Assembly: GCA_052143835.1 (NCBI GenBank)
Contig: JBKQRV010000093.1
Location: forward strand, 78,101 to 142,100
Direction: 5' to 3'
Origin: DASPPM01 sp052143835
GTDB taxonomy: Bacteria > Pseudomonadota > Alphaproteobacteria > JACZXZ01
Length of the DNA stretch: 64,000 nucleotides
How positions within the stretch are numbered: position 1 is the first letter of the stretch; every line of letters starts with the position of its first letter. The notes beneath the pieces were generated by a model. It saw nothing but the letters and a program-made list of their open reading frames with translations, was not told the DNA's origin and did no database searches. Below, piece by piece: positions 20,100 to 28,678 of this stretch. The translations under genes and the position numbers were made by a program.

Positions 20100-21005
20100 A
20101 TGAGCGCCGCGATTTCCGTCATTACGCCGTCCTTCGCGCAGGCTCGCTTCATCGAGCGGACCATCCGAAGTGTCATCGATCAAGGCGTTCCCGACATCGA
20201 ATATGTGGTGGTGGACGGCGGCAGCAGTGACGGCACGGTCGATATCCTGCGCCGCTACGAGGATCGGCTGCGCTTCGTCTCGGAGCGCGACGCAGGGCAG
20301 GGCGATGCCGTCAACAAGGGCCTGATGATGACGACGGGCCCGGTCATCGGCTGGCTCAATTCGGACGATATTTACTATCCCGGCGCGCTCGGCGCGGTGC
20401 TCGATTATTTCGCGCAGCACCCGGAAGTCGACGTGGTTTACGGCGACGCCCGCCATATCGACGAGAACGACGCCGTGATCGAGGACTATCCGACCGAGCC
20501 GTGGAATCTCGCGCGCCTGGCCGAGGTATGCTATCTCTGCCAGCCCGCCGTGTTCTTTCGCCGGCGCGTCGTCGAGCGCTTCGGTCTTCTCGACCAATCG
20601 CTTTACTTCTGCATGGATTATGAATACTGGCTGCGCCTCGGCCACGGCGGCGCCCGCTTCACACATTTGCCGCGTCTCCTCGCCGGCTCGCGCTTCTATC
20701 CCGAGAACAAGACGCTCCGAGGGCGTGCCGCATTCCATGCCGAGATCAACGGCATGCTGAGGCGCCGGCTCGGCCGCGTGCCGGACCGGTGGCTTGCCAA
20801 TTATGCCCATGTCGTGGTCGAGGAGCGCGGCATCGCGCGCGACAGCGGGCCGCGCTTCGCCTTCGCGGTCAGCTGGGCGACGCTCAAGGCGGGATGGCAT
20901 TGGAACCGCATGCTCAACCCCTCGCTTTTGGCGCTCACCTTGGGCTGGCTGCGCGGCGCCGTCGCCCAGACGCTGGCCTTGCGCCGGCCCGGAGCCATCC
21001 CTTGA
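20100..21005 (+). CDS. Family 2 glycosyltransferase
   Basis: About 301 residues. It opens with ISVITPSFAQARFIERTI, then YVVVDGGSSDGTVDIL (first Asp motif), WLNSDDIYYPGAL (DxD-like metal site) and, further on, CMDYEYWLRLGHGG, the ED/YEY catalytic-base region common in GT2 enzymes of this type. Start ATG 20100 places the first beta strand right at the N-terminus. It is the middle gene of a three-gene set: 64 nt after the GT4 gene and overlapping the next gene by four bases (TTGA), which indicates translational coupling. No membrane helices are visible, so it acts in the cytoplasm on a lipid-linked or nucleotide-activated substrate. Confidence 0.88.
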   Translation: MSAAISVITPSFAQARFIERTIRSVIDQGVPDIEYVVVDGGSSDGTVDILRRYEDRLRFVSERDAGQGDAVNKGLMMTTGPVIGWLNSDDIYYPGALGAVLDYFAQHPEVDVVYGDARHIDENDAVIEDYPTEPWNLARLAEVCYLCQPAVFFRRRVVERFGLLDQSLYFCMDYEYWLRLGHGGARFTHLPRLLAGSRFYPENKTLRGRAAFHAEINGMLRRRLGRVPDRWLANYAHVVVEERGIARDSGPRFAFAVSWATLKAGWHWNRMLNPSLLALTLGWLRGAVAQTLALRRPGAIP

Positions 21006-22180
21006 GAATCGGCTTCGACGTCAGTCAGACGGGTGCGGACAAGGCGGGCTGCGGCTTTCTCGCCGCAAATCTCGTCCGCCAGCTGCCGGCGCTCATGCCC
21101 GCGGACGAGTTCCTGCTATACCCGACCTTCGGTGACCTCTACTGGGACGAGCGCTGGCCTTCCGACACGGCCTTTCCCGAGGGCCACAACGTGCGGCGCG
21201 GCTTCCACCATGCGGACTTCGAGGCGGCGCGCGACTTCTGGCGCTTGCCGCCCGACGATCTCGATCGGCTGCTCGGCGATCCCGACATCGTCCACTCCAA
21301 CAACTTCTTCTGCCCCTCCGGCCTCCGCCGCGCCCGCCTCGTCTACACGCTCTACGATCTCAATTTCCTCGAGAACCCCGAGTGGACCACCGAGGCCAAC
21401 CGGATCGGCTGCTTCCAGGGCGTGTTCAATGCCAGCGTGAACGCCGACTTCATCATTGCCATCTCCGACTTCTCCCGTCGGCACTTCCTCAGCTGCTTTC
21501 CGCATTATCCGGTCGAGCGCACCGCCGTGGTCCACCTTGCGAGCCGCTTCGACGATGATTCCGCAGACGCGGCCGCGGCGGAGGCGCCCGAGCGGCTCGC
21601 CCGCCTCGGGCCCGCGGGCTTCTGGCTTACGGTCGGCACCATCGAGCCGCGCAAGAACTACGACGGCCTGCTGGAGGCCTACGCCCGCTTGAAGGCGCTG
21701 GAGAGCGTGGTGCCGCCCCTCGTGATCGCCGGCAAGAGCGGCTGGATGATGCAGCATTTCGAGGAGCGACTCGCCGAGCTCGGCCTCGCGGACGATGTGC
21801 TGAGGCTCGGCTACGTGAGCGAGACGGAGCTGCGCTGGCTCTACCGGAACTGCTTCGCCTTCGTCTACCCGAGCTTCTGGGAGGGCTTCGGCTTGCCGGT
21901 CGTGGAGGCCATGAGCCAGGGGGCGCCTGTGATCTCCTCGAACGTCAGCTCGATCCCGGAAATCCTCGATGACGCCGGCCTCCTCATCGATCCCCGTGAC
22001 GGCGAAGCCTTGCTGCGCGCGATGCGCCATCTTGCGGGCTCGTCCGCATTGCGCCGCGAGCTCGGCGCGCGCGCGCGTGCGCATGCGGCCCGCTTCTCCT
22101 GGCAGGCGGCGGCGCGCCGCGCGGCCGAGATCTATCGCGAGACGCTCGCCCGCCCGCGCTACGCGGAGAGCCCCGACTGA
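21002..22180 (+). CDS. GT4-type glycosyltransferase (mannosyltransferase-like)
   Basis: About 392 residues. It starts LRIGFDVSQTGADKAGCGFL, the N-terminal GT-B loop of WbaZ-like mannosyltransferases. The C-terminal half has FWLTVGTIEPRKNYDGLLEA, LGYVSETELRWLYRNC and YPSFWEGFGLPVVEAMSQG with the E-x7-E motif. I use TTG 21002 as start: it overlaps the stop of the previous GT2 gene, and GGAG lies about 7 nt upstream. The longer in-frame extension upstream is only the shadow of the GT2 gene. It is the third of three glycosyltransferase genes and is convergent with the Wzt-like gene. Specificity is unknown. Confidence 0.87.
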   Translation: MRIGFDVSQTGADKAGCGFLAANLVRQLPALMPADEFLLYPTFGDLYWDERWPSDTAFPEGHNVRRGFHHADFEAARDFWRLPPDDLDRLLGDPDIVHSNNFFCPSGLRRARLVYTLYDLNFLENPEWTTEANRIGCFQGVFNASVNADFIIAISDFSRRHFLSCFPHYPVERTAVVHLASRFDDDSADAAAAEAPERLARLGPAGFWLTVGTIEPRKNYDGLLEAYARLKALESVVPPLVIAGKSGWMMQHFEERLAELGLADDVLRLGYVSETELRWLYRNCFAFVYPSFWEGFGLPVVEAMSQGAPVISSNVSSIPEILDDAGLLIDPRDGEALLRAMRHLAGSSALRRELGARARAHAARFSWQAAARRAAEIYRETLARPRYAESPD

Positions 22181-22231
22181 CCTCCTAGCCGCGCAATCGC
22201 CATGCATCGGGGCTATGCTTGCGCTGGAAAT

Positions 22232-23551
22232 TCAATGTGCGTGCGGCACGAGGTCGACCGTGACCTCGCAGGGAATGCGCACGGCTCCGGTGAAGGGCAG
22301 CGGCGCCTCGCCCTCGGTCACCTCGATCGGCCCCAGCCCGTCGTGGCGATCGCGCACGAAGGCCATGTTCGGGTCGGGCGTTCCCGCGAGTTCGCCGCTG
22401 TTGATCGAGAGCGTATAGAGCCCCGGCCGCACGGCGAATTGCAGGGTGAAGCGCACGATCGCCGAGCTGCCCGCCTCGAGCGGCGGCAACGGCCGGCCGA
22501 GATGAATGAAGCTCGTGGAGAAGACGAGGCCGCCCGCGCTGTCATAGAGCTCGAAGCCGACGTTGGGTTTCGCCACCCTCTCGCGGACCGCGACGAGCGC
22601 CTCGATCACGAGGCGGTCGAGCGCTGGAACGCGCCGGCAGTCCTCGCCGGAGGTATTGGCGAGGCGTACCGCCGCGATCTCGAACGACGACGCGCCGAGG
22701 CGCTTCCCTCGGGGGATGAGCGAGTGCGCAGAGAGCCGCTCCGCCGCGTCGGCGTCGGCGACCATGACGCGCGCCGGGGCGGGAGCGCGGGCCGTGGCGG
22801 CGGGCTCGAGCGCGCGCCCGGTCTCGACGATGTAGCGCCCGATCGCCTCGTCGGTCGAGCCGTCGAAGTCGATCGCCCCGCCGCGCAGCAGGATGGCGCG
22901 GCTGCACATGGCGCGCACGGCCGCCATGTCGTGCGAGACGAAGAGGAGCGTGGTGCCGCGGCCCACGGTCTCGCGCATGGCGCCGTAGCATTTCTGCTGG
23001 AAGAAGATGTCGCCGACCGCGAGCGCCTCGTCCACGATGAGCACGTCGGGGGCAAAGAAGAGGTAGGTCGCGAAGGCGAGACGGATCATCATGCCCGAGG
23101 AGTAGATCTTGAAGGGGTCGTCGATGAAGGGGCCGATCTCGGCGAAGGCCAGGATGTCCGCCATGCGCGCCTCGGCGTAGCCTGCGGGAAAATCCAAGAG
23201 ACGGGCGAGATTGCGCACGTTCTCGCGCCCGCTCAGCTCCGGGTGGAAGCCGGCGCCGAGCTCGAGCAGCGCGAGCGTCGAGCCGCCGATCTCGGCGCGC
23301 CCCCCGCTCGGCGTGAGCACGCCCGCGAGCAGCTTGAGGAGCGTCGTCTTGCCCGCGCCATTGAGGCCGATGATGCCGACGCTCTCGCCGCGGCGGACGC
23401 GGAAGCTCACCTTGCGAAGCGGCCAGATCTCCTGGCGGTAGCGCGAGCGCCCGCGCGTAAGCCAATCCGCCAAGCGGTGCCAGGGCTGCTCGTAGAGCGC
23501 GTAGCACTTCGACAGCCCCTCGACGACGACGGCACCCGGCCCGGCGGTCAT
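22232..23551 (-). CDS. Wzt-like polysaccharide ABC exporter ATPase with C-terminal glycan-binding-type domain
   Basis: About 439 residues. The ATPase domain (1-~250) has Walker A GLNGAGKTT near residues 62-70, ELGAGFHPELSGREN, signature YSSGM and Walker B VLIVDEALAVGD; the modified signature and GD after Walker B are typical of Wzt/KpsT exporters. Residues ~285-435 form a second beta-rich domain, as in Wzt proteins that recognise the end cap of an O-antigen before export. Wzt must pair with a Wzm permease, and no such gene is in this window. Its ATG overlaps the stop of the upstream GT2 gene by four bases (ATGA). It likely exports the polysaccharide made by the neighbouring glycosyltransferases. 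Confidence 0.88.
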   Translation of the reverse strand: MTAGPGAVVVEGLSKCYALYEQPWHRLADWLTRGRSRYRQEIWPLRKVSFRVRRGESVGIIGLNGAGKTTLLKLLAGVLTPSGGRAEIGGSTLALLELGAGFHPELSGRENVRNLARLLDFPAGYAEARMADILAFAEIGPFIDDPFKIYSSGMMIRLAFATYLFFAPDVLIVDEALAVGDIFFQQKCYGAMRETVGRGTTLLFVSHDMAAVRAMCSRAILLRGGAIDFDGSTDEAIGRYIVETGRALEPAATARAPAPARVMVADADAAERLSAHSLIPRGKRLGASSFEIAAVRLANTSGEDCRRVPALDRLVIEALVAVRERVAKPNVGFELYDSAGGLVFSTSFIHLGRPLPPLEAGSSAIVRFTLQFAVRPGLYTLSINSGELAGTPDPNMAFVRDRHDGLGPIEVTEGEAPLPFTGAVRIPCEVTVDLVPHAH

Positions 23552-24453
23552 CTCGGAGGCCTCGCTTCATGGCCGAGGGCAAGGCGGCGGCGACGCGACA
23601 GACCGTGATAGAACCCGCGCCCGCGCCCGGGGTAGAGGAGGAGCGAGCGGCCGAGGCACCAGGCGGCCTCGAGCGCGCGGCCGTGATGGTAGTAGGCGAC
23701 CCCGCGCTCGTACCAGATCGTCGAGCGCAGCAGCCGTTGCGCCCGGTGCGAGTGTCGGCCCGCGGCCTGCCGGTGTATTTCCCAAATCCGGGCCACGGAG
23801 GCGTTGACGGCTGCCACGCTCGGCCATGTCCGGCCGGCATGGATGACGGCGAGCGGCTCGCTCAGGGAAGCGATCGGCCGCTTTGCCGTGTAGCGCAGCA
23901 GCCAGTCCCAATCCTCAAGCCGCGGAATGGCCTCGTCGAACGCGCCGAACTCCTCGAAGGCGCTACGCCGCATGAGCGCGCAGGAGCCGAAGCTCACATT
24001 GCAGGCGAGAAGCAGGCGCAGATACCAGTCCTCAGGCTCGAGCAGCGGCCGCGCCTCTGCTTCCGTCCCCTGGTCGCGGCTGAGCGCATAGCCGCAAAGT
24101 GCGAGCGAGCGGCTCTCGCCGGAAGCCGCGAGGAGCGCCCGCTGCCGCTCGAGCTTGGCCGGCAGCCACTCGTCGTCGGAATCGAGAAAGGCGATCGTTT
24201 CGCCGCGGCTCTCCCGAATGCCCGTATTGCGCGCGGCGGCGGTCCCGTGATTGCGCTCGTGGCGCAAGACGCGTAGACGCGCGTCCGCGAATGGCTGAAG
24301 CGCACCCTTAAGGTCGTCGGTGGAGGCGTCGTCGACGATGACCAGCTCGAAATCACCGAAGCTCTGGTCCAGCACCGAGCGCACGGCCCTGGCGATCGAC
24401 CACGCGCGATTGAATACCGGGATGACGACGCTGATCTCAGGCGGGTTATTCAT
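23548..24453 (-). CDS. Family 2 glycosyltransferase
   Basis: About 301 residues. The sequence ISVVIPVFNRAWSIARAV is followed by LVIVDDASTDDL and FLDSDDEWLPAKLERQ, the two acidic motifs of GT2 enzymes, and later PRLEDWDWLLRY, the ED-type catalytic base. The C-terminal part (ERGVAYYHHGRALEAAWCLGRSLLLYP) looks helical and may contact the membrane. It is translationally coupled to the Wzt-like gene downstream. I chose ATG 24453 because the first strand then follows at once; ATG 24489 would add 12 residues. The 213 nt to the divergent LLM gene probably hold both promoters. Confidence 0.87.
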   Translation of the reverse strand: MNNPPEISVVIPVFNRAWSIARAVRSVLDQSFGDFELVIVDDASTDDLKGALQPFADARLRVLRHERNHGTAAARNTGIRESRGETIAFLDSDDEWLPAKLERQRALLAASGESRSLALCGYALSRDQGTEAEARPLLEPEDWYLRLLLACNVSFGSCALMRRSAFEEFGAFDEAIPRLEDWDWLLRYTAKRPIASLSEPLAVIHAGRTWPSVAAVNASVARIWEIHRQAAGRHSHRAQRLLRSTIWYERGVAYYHHGRALEAAWCLGRSLLLYPGRGRGFYHGLSRRRRLALGHEARPPR

Positions 24454-24666
24454 GACCGGCGGCGGCGCTCCGACCTTCGCTCGGCGCATTCCGAGACAGG
24501 CTGATTTCTACCATGGTGGGGGCGAGCGCGTCCCGCGGCCCGCCGCCCCGCTCCGCACGTGCCGCGGACGGCGGCGGCCGCAGCGGCTTGCCTTCCGAGA
24601 TCGTTGTAATAGCAATTATTCGCCGGTACCATCGCCTGCCGATGCTGCCTGAGGGGAGAGGATGAC

Positions 24667-25764
24667 ATGGACTTCGGCTATTTTACGTTGAGCGACAACC
24701 ACTACCCCGACAATCCGCGCAGCGCCGAGCGCTTCATCCTCGATATCCGCGAGCAGGCGCTCCTTGCCGACGAGCTCGGCATGCACTCGGTTTGGATCGG
24801 CGAGCATCATTTCGATTCCCTCGGCGTCAATTCCTGTCCGGGCACGCTGCTTGCCAGCATCGTGCCGCTGACGAAGCGCGTCCGCTTGGCACCCGCGGTC
24901 GCCGTGCTGCCGCTTCACCATCCCCTTCGCGTCGCCGAGGAATGGGCCACGCTCGATCTCTTGAGCGGCGGGCGCGTCGACTTCGCCGCCGGGCGCGGCT
25001 ATGACCGGCGCGAATACGAGCCCTTCGGGGCCAATTTCATGGCATCGATCGAGCTCTTCGCGGAAGGGGTCGACATCCTGCTCAAGGCATGGAACGAGCC
25101 TGGACCATGGTCCTACGAGGGCAAGCATTACACCATCAGGGACATGGCGATCACGCCGAAACCCGTGCAGAAGCCGATCCCCTTCTTCATCGCCTGCTTC
25201 TCGCGCTCGAGCATGGAGATCGCCGCGAGGAGGGGCCTCAACATCATTTTCGCCCCCTTCGCCGCCGCCATGACCTTCGGCGACCTTGCCAAGGCGGTCC
25301 AGGCCTACCGCGAGGAGTGCGCCAAGGAGGGTACGCGGCCCGGCAAGGCGATGTGCAGCTACTTCATCCATATCGCCGACACGGCCGCCGAGGAGGACTA
25401 CGGGCGCGAGACGTTGATGAGCTACTTCCGGCATTGCGTGCTGCCCGCCTTCCCCAAGGATCCGGCCAAGGCGCCGCCGACCATGCAGTACTTCATGCGC
25501 ATCGTCGAAATCCTCAAGGGCATGCGCAAGGAGGATCTGAGCGACAAATCGATCCTGCTCGGCTCGCCGCAGAAGATCATCGAGACGCTCAAGCGGGTCG
25601 AGGCGGCCGGCATCGAAGAGGTGATCCTCTATTTCAATGTCGGCAACAAGCCGCACGCCCTGGTCAAGGAGCAGATGGCCAAATTCATGGCGAGCGTGGC
25701 TCCCGCTTTCGCAGGGTCTCACCAACATGTTCGATCTCGCATCGTATCTGCCCTACCTGGTTAA
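24667..25764 (+). CDS. LLM class flavin-dependent oxidoreductase
   Basis: About 365 residues with the bacterial luciferase-like TIM-barrel pattern: GYFTLSDNHYPDN at the start, SVWIGEHHFDSLG, RVRLAPAVAVLPLHHPLRVAEEWATLDLLSGGRVDFAAGRGYD, and KPIPFFIACFSRSSMEIAARRG. Such enzymes use reduced FMN (or F420) to oxidise diverse carbon compounds; the substrate here is unknown. The ATG has a strong GGGGAGAGGA upstream. Its 3' end overlaps the MarR gene by 38 nt, so the regulator is probably co-expressed with it, and HAAT transporter 1 follows. The set may import and oxidise one nutrient. Confidence 0.88.
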   Translation: MDFGYFTLSDNHYPDNPRSAERFILDIREQALLADELGMHSVWIGEHHFDSLGVNSCPGTLLASIVPLTKRVRLAPAVAVLPLHHPLRVAEEWATLDLLSGGRVDFAAGRGYDRREYEPFGANFMASIELFAEGVDILLKAWNEPGPWSYEGKHYTIRDMAITPKPVQKPIPFFIACFSRSSMEIAARRGLNIIFAPFAAAMTFGDLAKAVQAYREECAKEGTRPGKAMCSYFIHIADTAAEEDYGRETLMSYFRHCVLPAFPKDPAKAPPTMQYFMRIVEILKGMRKEDLSDKSILLGSPQKIIETLKRVEAAGIEEVILYFNVGNKPHALVKEQMAKFMASVAPAFAGSHQHVRSRIVSALPG

Positions 25765-26191
25765 CCGCATCGGCGTCCGCCTCGCCGGCGCCTTCGGCAA
25801 GGAGCTCGCGGCCCGCGGCATAACATTGCCCATGTGGCGCGTGCTGGCCGCGTTGCGCCACAGCGGCGGCCAACGCGTGGGCCGGCTCGCCGCGGCGACC
25901 TCGATCGAGGTCTCCACCCTCTCGCGCCTCCTCGCCCGGATGGAGCGCCGCGGCCTCGTTCGCCGCGAGCGGGGGAGCGAGGACGCGCGGAGCGTCCTCG
26001 TCGAGCTCACCCAGGCGGGCGCCCGCCTCACCCAAAGGATCATCCCGCGCGCGCTTCACTACGAGGAGGTGGCACTCAGGGATTTCAACCGGGCGGATGC
26101 CGAAGCGCTCAAGGAGATGCTGGTGCGGGTCTACGACAATATCGGCGCGCTCGAGGAGGAGGGCCGGGAGAAGGCCCGGCGGAGCGCCTGA
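25727..26191 (+). CDS. MarR family transcriptional regulator
   Basis: About 154 residues. The winged-helix core reads LPMWRVLAALRHSGGQRVGRLAAATSIEVSTLSRLLARMERRGLVRRERGSEDARSVLVELTQAG when read in pieces across residues 35-100: recognition helix with STLSRLLARMER, then the wing with the conserved D-x-R motif. MarR proteins usually repress nearby transport or catabolic genes until a small aromatic or phenolic ligand binds. The start at ATG 25727 lies inside the end of the LLM gene, implying coupling. It is 94 nt ahead of a HAAT substrate-binding protein gene, which is its likeliest target along with the LLM gene. Confidence 0.88.
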   Translation: MFDLASYLPYLVNRIGVRLAGAFGKELAARGITLPMWRVLAALRHSGGQRVGRLAAATSIEVSTLSRLLARMERRGLVRRERGSEDARSVLVELTQAGARLTQRIIPRALHYEEVALRDFNRADAEALKEMLVRVYDNIGALEEEGREKARRSA

Positions 26192-26285
26192 GCCGGCGCG
26201 GACGGCGCAGCAAAGCGGTTTCCGTGCCCGGCAAGGTCGAGTAGACTTGGCTTTCGCCGCTGCCAAGACATCAGGGAGGATAACG

Positions 26286-27452
26286 ATGAACAAGCAACTG
26301 ATCGCGGCTGCCACGGCGCTCTGCCTCATCGCGGCACCCGCACTCGCGGCCGACAAGGTGAAGATCGGCTTCGTCAGCACGCTTTCGGGCCCGCAGGGCG
26401 TGATCGGCAAGCACCAGAAGGACGCGGCCGACTTGGCGCTCGAGATGCTGGGCGGCAAGATAGGAGGGCTCCCGGCCGAGATCATCTACGGCGACGACCA
26501 GTTCAAGCCGGACGTGGGCCGCCAGGTCGCCGAGGAGATGCTCAAGAAGGATAACGTCGATTTCATGACCGGCTTCATCTGGTCGAACGTGCTGCTGGCG
26601 GCCTACCAGCCGATCATCAAATCGGGAACCATCCTGATCGGCGCCAACGCCGGGCCGCACGAGATCGCGGGCGCGATGTGCGCGCCCAATTTCTTCTCGA
26701 CCTCCTGGCAGAACGACGAGACGCCCGAGGCCATGGGCAAGTACATGAGCGACCAGAAGATGACCGATGTCTATATCATGGCGCCCGACTATGCCGCCGG
26801 CAAGGACATGCTCGCGGGGTTCAAGCGTTACTTCAAGGGCAAGTTGGTCGACGAGGTCTACACCAAGCCCGGCCAGGCGGATTACCAGGCCGAGATCAGC
26901 CAGATCCGCGCGGCCAATCCGAAGGCCGTGATGGTCTTCTATCCGGGCGGCATGGGCATCCAGTTCATCAAGCAATACGCGCAATCCGGACTGCGCGAGA
27001 AGATTCCGCTCTATTCGGTGTTCTCGGTCGACGAGACCGTGTTGCCCGCCATCGGCGACGCGGCGGACGGCAATTACGAGACGGGCTTCTGGTCGCCCGA
27101 CCTCAAGAACGCGCGCAACCAGGAGTTCGTCGCCGCCTTCCGCAAGAAGTACAACTACTATCCCTCCTTCTATGCGGCCGAGAGCTTCGATGCGATTGCG
27201 CTGATCGACAGCGCGGTCAAGGCGGTCAAAGGCGACCTCACCGACAAGAAGGGGCTGCTCGCGGCATTCGACAAGGCCGACTTCGCTTCCGTGCGCGGAC
27301 CCTACAAGTACAACACCAACCACTTCCCGATCGAGAACTTCTACCTCTTCAAGATCGTCAAGGACGCGGAGGGGAACCACGTCCGCAAGCTCGAGAGCAC
27401 CGTCTTCACCGACCACAAGGACGCTTACTACGAGGAGTGCAAGATGCAGTGA
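26286..27452 (+). CDS. HAAT-type ABC transporter substrate-binding protein 1 (LivJ/K-like)
   Basis: About 388 residues. A Sec signal peptide (MNKQLIAAATALCLIAAPALA, cut before ADKVKIG) is followed by the type I periplasmic-binding fold: VKIGFVSTLSGPQG, DFMTGFIWSNVLLAAYQPI, KVMVFYPGG-like strand (KAVMVFYPGGMG) and FYAAESFDAIALIDSAV. Family members bind branched-chain amino acids, amides, urea or aromatic acids, so the ligand is not fixed. GGGAGGATAACG precedes the ATG. The matching permease and ATPase genes follow after a ~300-nt gap that holds a GC-rich dispersed repeat; extra SBP mRNA relative to permease mRNA is common in such layouts. Confidence 0.9.
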   Translation: MNKQLIAAATALCLIAAPALAADKVKIGFVSTLSGPQGVIGKHQKDAADLALEMLGGKIGGLPAEIIYGDDQFKPDVGRQVAEEMLKKDNVDFMTGFIWSNVLLAAYQPIIKSGTILIGANAGPHEIAGAMCAPNFFSTSWQNDETPEAMGKYMSDQKMTDVYIMAPDYAAGKDMLAGFKRYFKGKLVDEVYTKPGQADYQAEISQIRAANPKAVMVFYPGGMGIQFIKQYAQSGLREKIPLYSVFSVDETVLPAIGDAADGNYETGFWSPDLKNARNQEFVAAFRKKYNYYPSFYAAESFDAIALIDSAVKAVKGDLTDKKGLLAAFDKADFASVRGPYKYNTNHFPIENFYLFKIVKDAEGNHVRKLESTVFTDHKDAYYEECKMQ

Positions 27453-27470
27453 AGCGTGCCTCAGTGCCCA

Positions 27471-27618
27471 CTCTCGAACATTCGAGCGTCACCCCCTCCC
27501 CATCGGCCGCTCCTCAACGGGCGGCCGATCCCCCCATCGAGGGGGAGGGGGAAGTTGTTGATGGCGCTCCTCTTTCCCCTCCCCCCTTGAGGGGGAGGGT
27601 AGGGAAGGGGGTGTATCA
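27471..27618. repeat. GC-rich dispersed palindromic repeat, copy 1
   Basis: This segment shares long blocks with 54881-55003 in the same orientation: AGCGTCACCCCCTCCCC, then GGGGGAGGGGGAAGTTGTTG, then CCCTTGAGGGGGAGGGTAGG. The CCCTCC/GGAGGG arms can pair. This copy also carries a CGGCCGC...GCGGCCG hairpin. It lies in the spacer between SBP 1 and its permease gene and may act as an mRNA-stabilising or attenuating element. It is probably one of a genome-wide family. Confidence 0.75.
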
Positions 27619-27751
27619 CGTCTCGATGATTCCGAGTACCAGCACGACCCTATCGCGCTTGCGCGAGAGGGTGGCCGCAAAGCGGCCGGGTGAGGGAGCG
27701 TCCCGGCTTCGCCCATTCATGCTCTAGCATGCTCTAGACAAGGTGCTGTCG

Positions 27752-28675
27752 ATGCAGCCGCTTCTCGTCCTCGAGCAGGGATTGAACGGCGTGCAGTTCG
27801 GCGTCATGCTGTTTCTGATGGCGGCCGGGTTGACGCTCGTGTTCGGAATCATGAATCTGATCAACCTCGCGCACGGCTCGCTCTACATGATCGGCGCCTA
27901 CGTCTGCGCCTACGTCTTCCAGGCGAGCGGCTCCTTCCTTCTGGGCATCGGCGCGGCCCTCGCCGCGGCCATCGTCGTCGGCATCGTCATCGAGGTCGTG
28001 GTGTTCCGCGCGCTCTATACGCGCGAGCATCTCGATCAGGTGCTCGCCACCTTCGGGCTCATCCTCTTCTTCGACGAGATGGTGCGCATCATCTGGGGCC
28101 CCACGGCGCTCTACGCGAGCATTCCCGAATTTCTTTCCGGTCAGGTCGAGATCCTGCCGGGCGCGCCCTTCCCCTCCTACCGCCTTGCCATCATCGTCGT
28201 GGGCCTCTTGGTGGCGCTCCTTCTCTATCTTCTGGTCGCCAAGACGCGCTTGGGCATGCTGATCCGCGCGGGTGCGAGCAACCGCGTCATCGTGGGCGCG
28301 CTCGGCGTCAACGTGACGCTGCTCTATACCTTCGTCTTCGCCTTGGGCGCGGCACTTGCGGCTTTCTCCGGCCTCATGGCCGGGCCGATCTTCACGGTCG
28401 AGTCCGGCATGGGCGAGAATGTGCTCATCCTCGCCTTCGTGGTGATCGTGATCGGCGGCATCGGCTCGATCCGGGGCGCCTTCGTCGCGAGCCTGCTCGT
28501 GGGCATCGTCGACACCATGGGCCGAGCCTTCCTTCGCCCGCTGCTCGCGACCGTCATGGCGCCGGCGGCGGCCGACAACGCGGGGCCGGCGCTCGCCTCC
28601 ATGTTGATCTACATCCTGATGGCGACCGTGCTGTTCTTCCGGCCTCAGGGCCTGTTCCCGCCGCGTGTGAGATAG
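27752..28675 (+). CDS. HAAT ABC transporter permease 1 (LivH-like)
   Basis: About 307 residues, nearly all hydrophobic, with 7-8 helices. Family marks include FGVMLFLMAAGLTLVFGIMNLINLAHG near the N-terminus, ALYTREHLDQVLATFGLILF, and GGIGSIRGAFVASLLVGIVD near the C-terminus, the EAA-like region that contacts the ATPase. I chose ATG 27752 since AAGG lies 6-9 nt upstream; GTG 27743 adds three residues. It is followed after 3 nt by the LivM-like gene. With the four adjoining genes it forms a complete importer for an amino acid or small organic acid. Confidence 0.92.
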   Translation: MQPLLVLEQGLNGVQFGVMLFLMAAGLTLVFGIMNLINLAHGSLYMIGAYVCAYVFQASGSFLLGIGAALAAAIVVGIVIEVVVFRALYTREHLDQVLATFGLILFFDEMVRIIWGPTALYASIPEFLSGQVEILPGAPFPSYRLAIIVVGLLVALLLYLLVAKTRLGMLIRAGASNRVIVGALGVNVTLLYTFVFALGAALAAFSGLMAGPIFTVESGMGENVLILAFVVIVIGGIGSIRGAFVASLLVGIVDTMGRAFLRPLLATVMAPAAADNAGPALASMLIYILMATVLFFRPQGLFPPRVR

Positions 28676-28678
28676 GCC

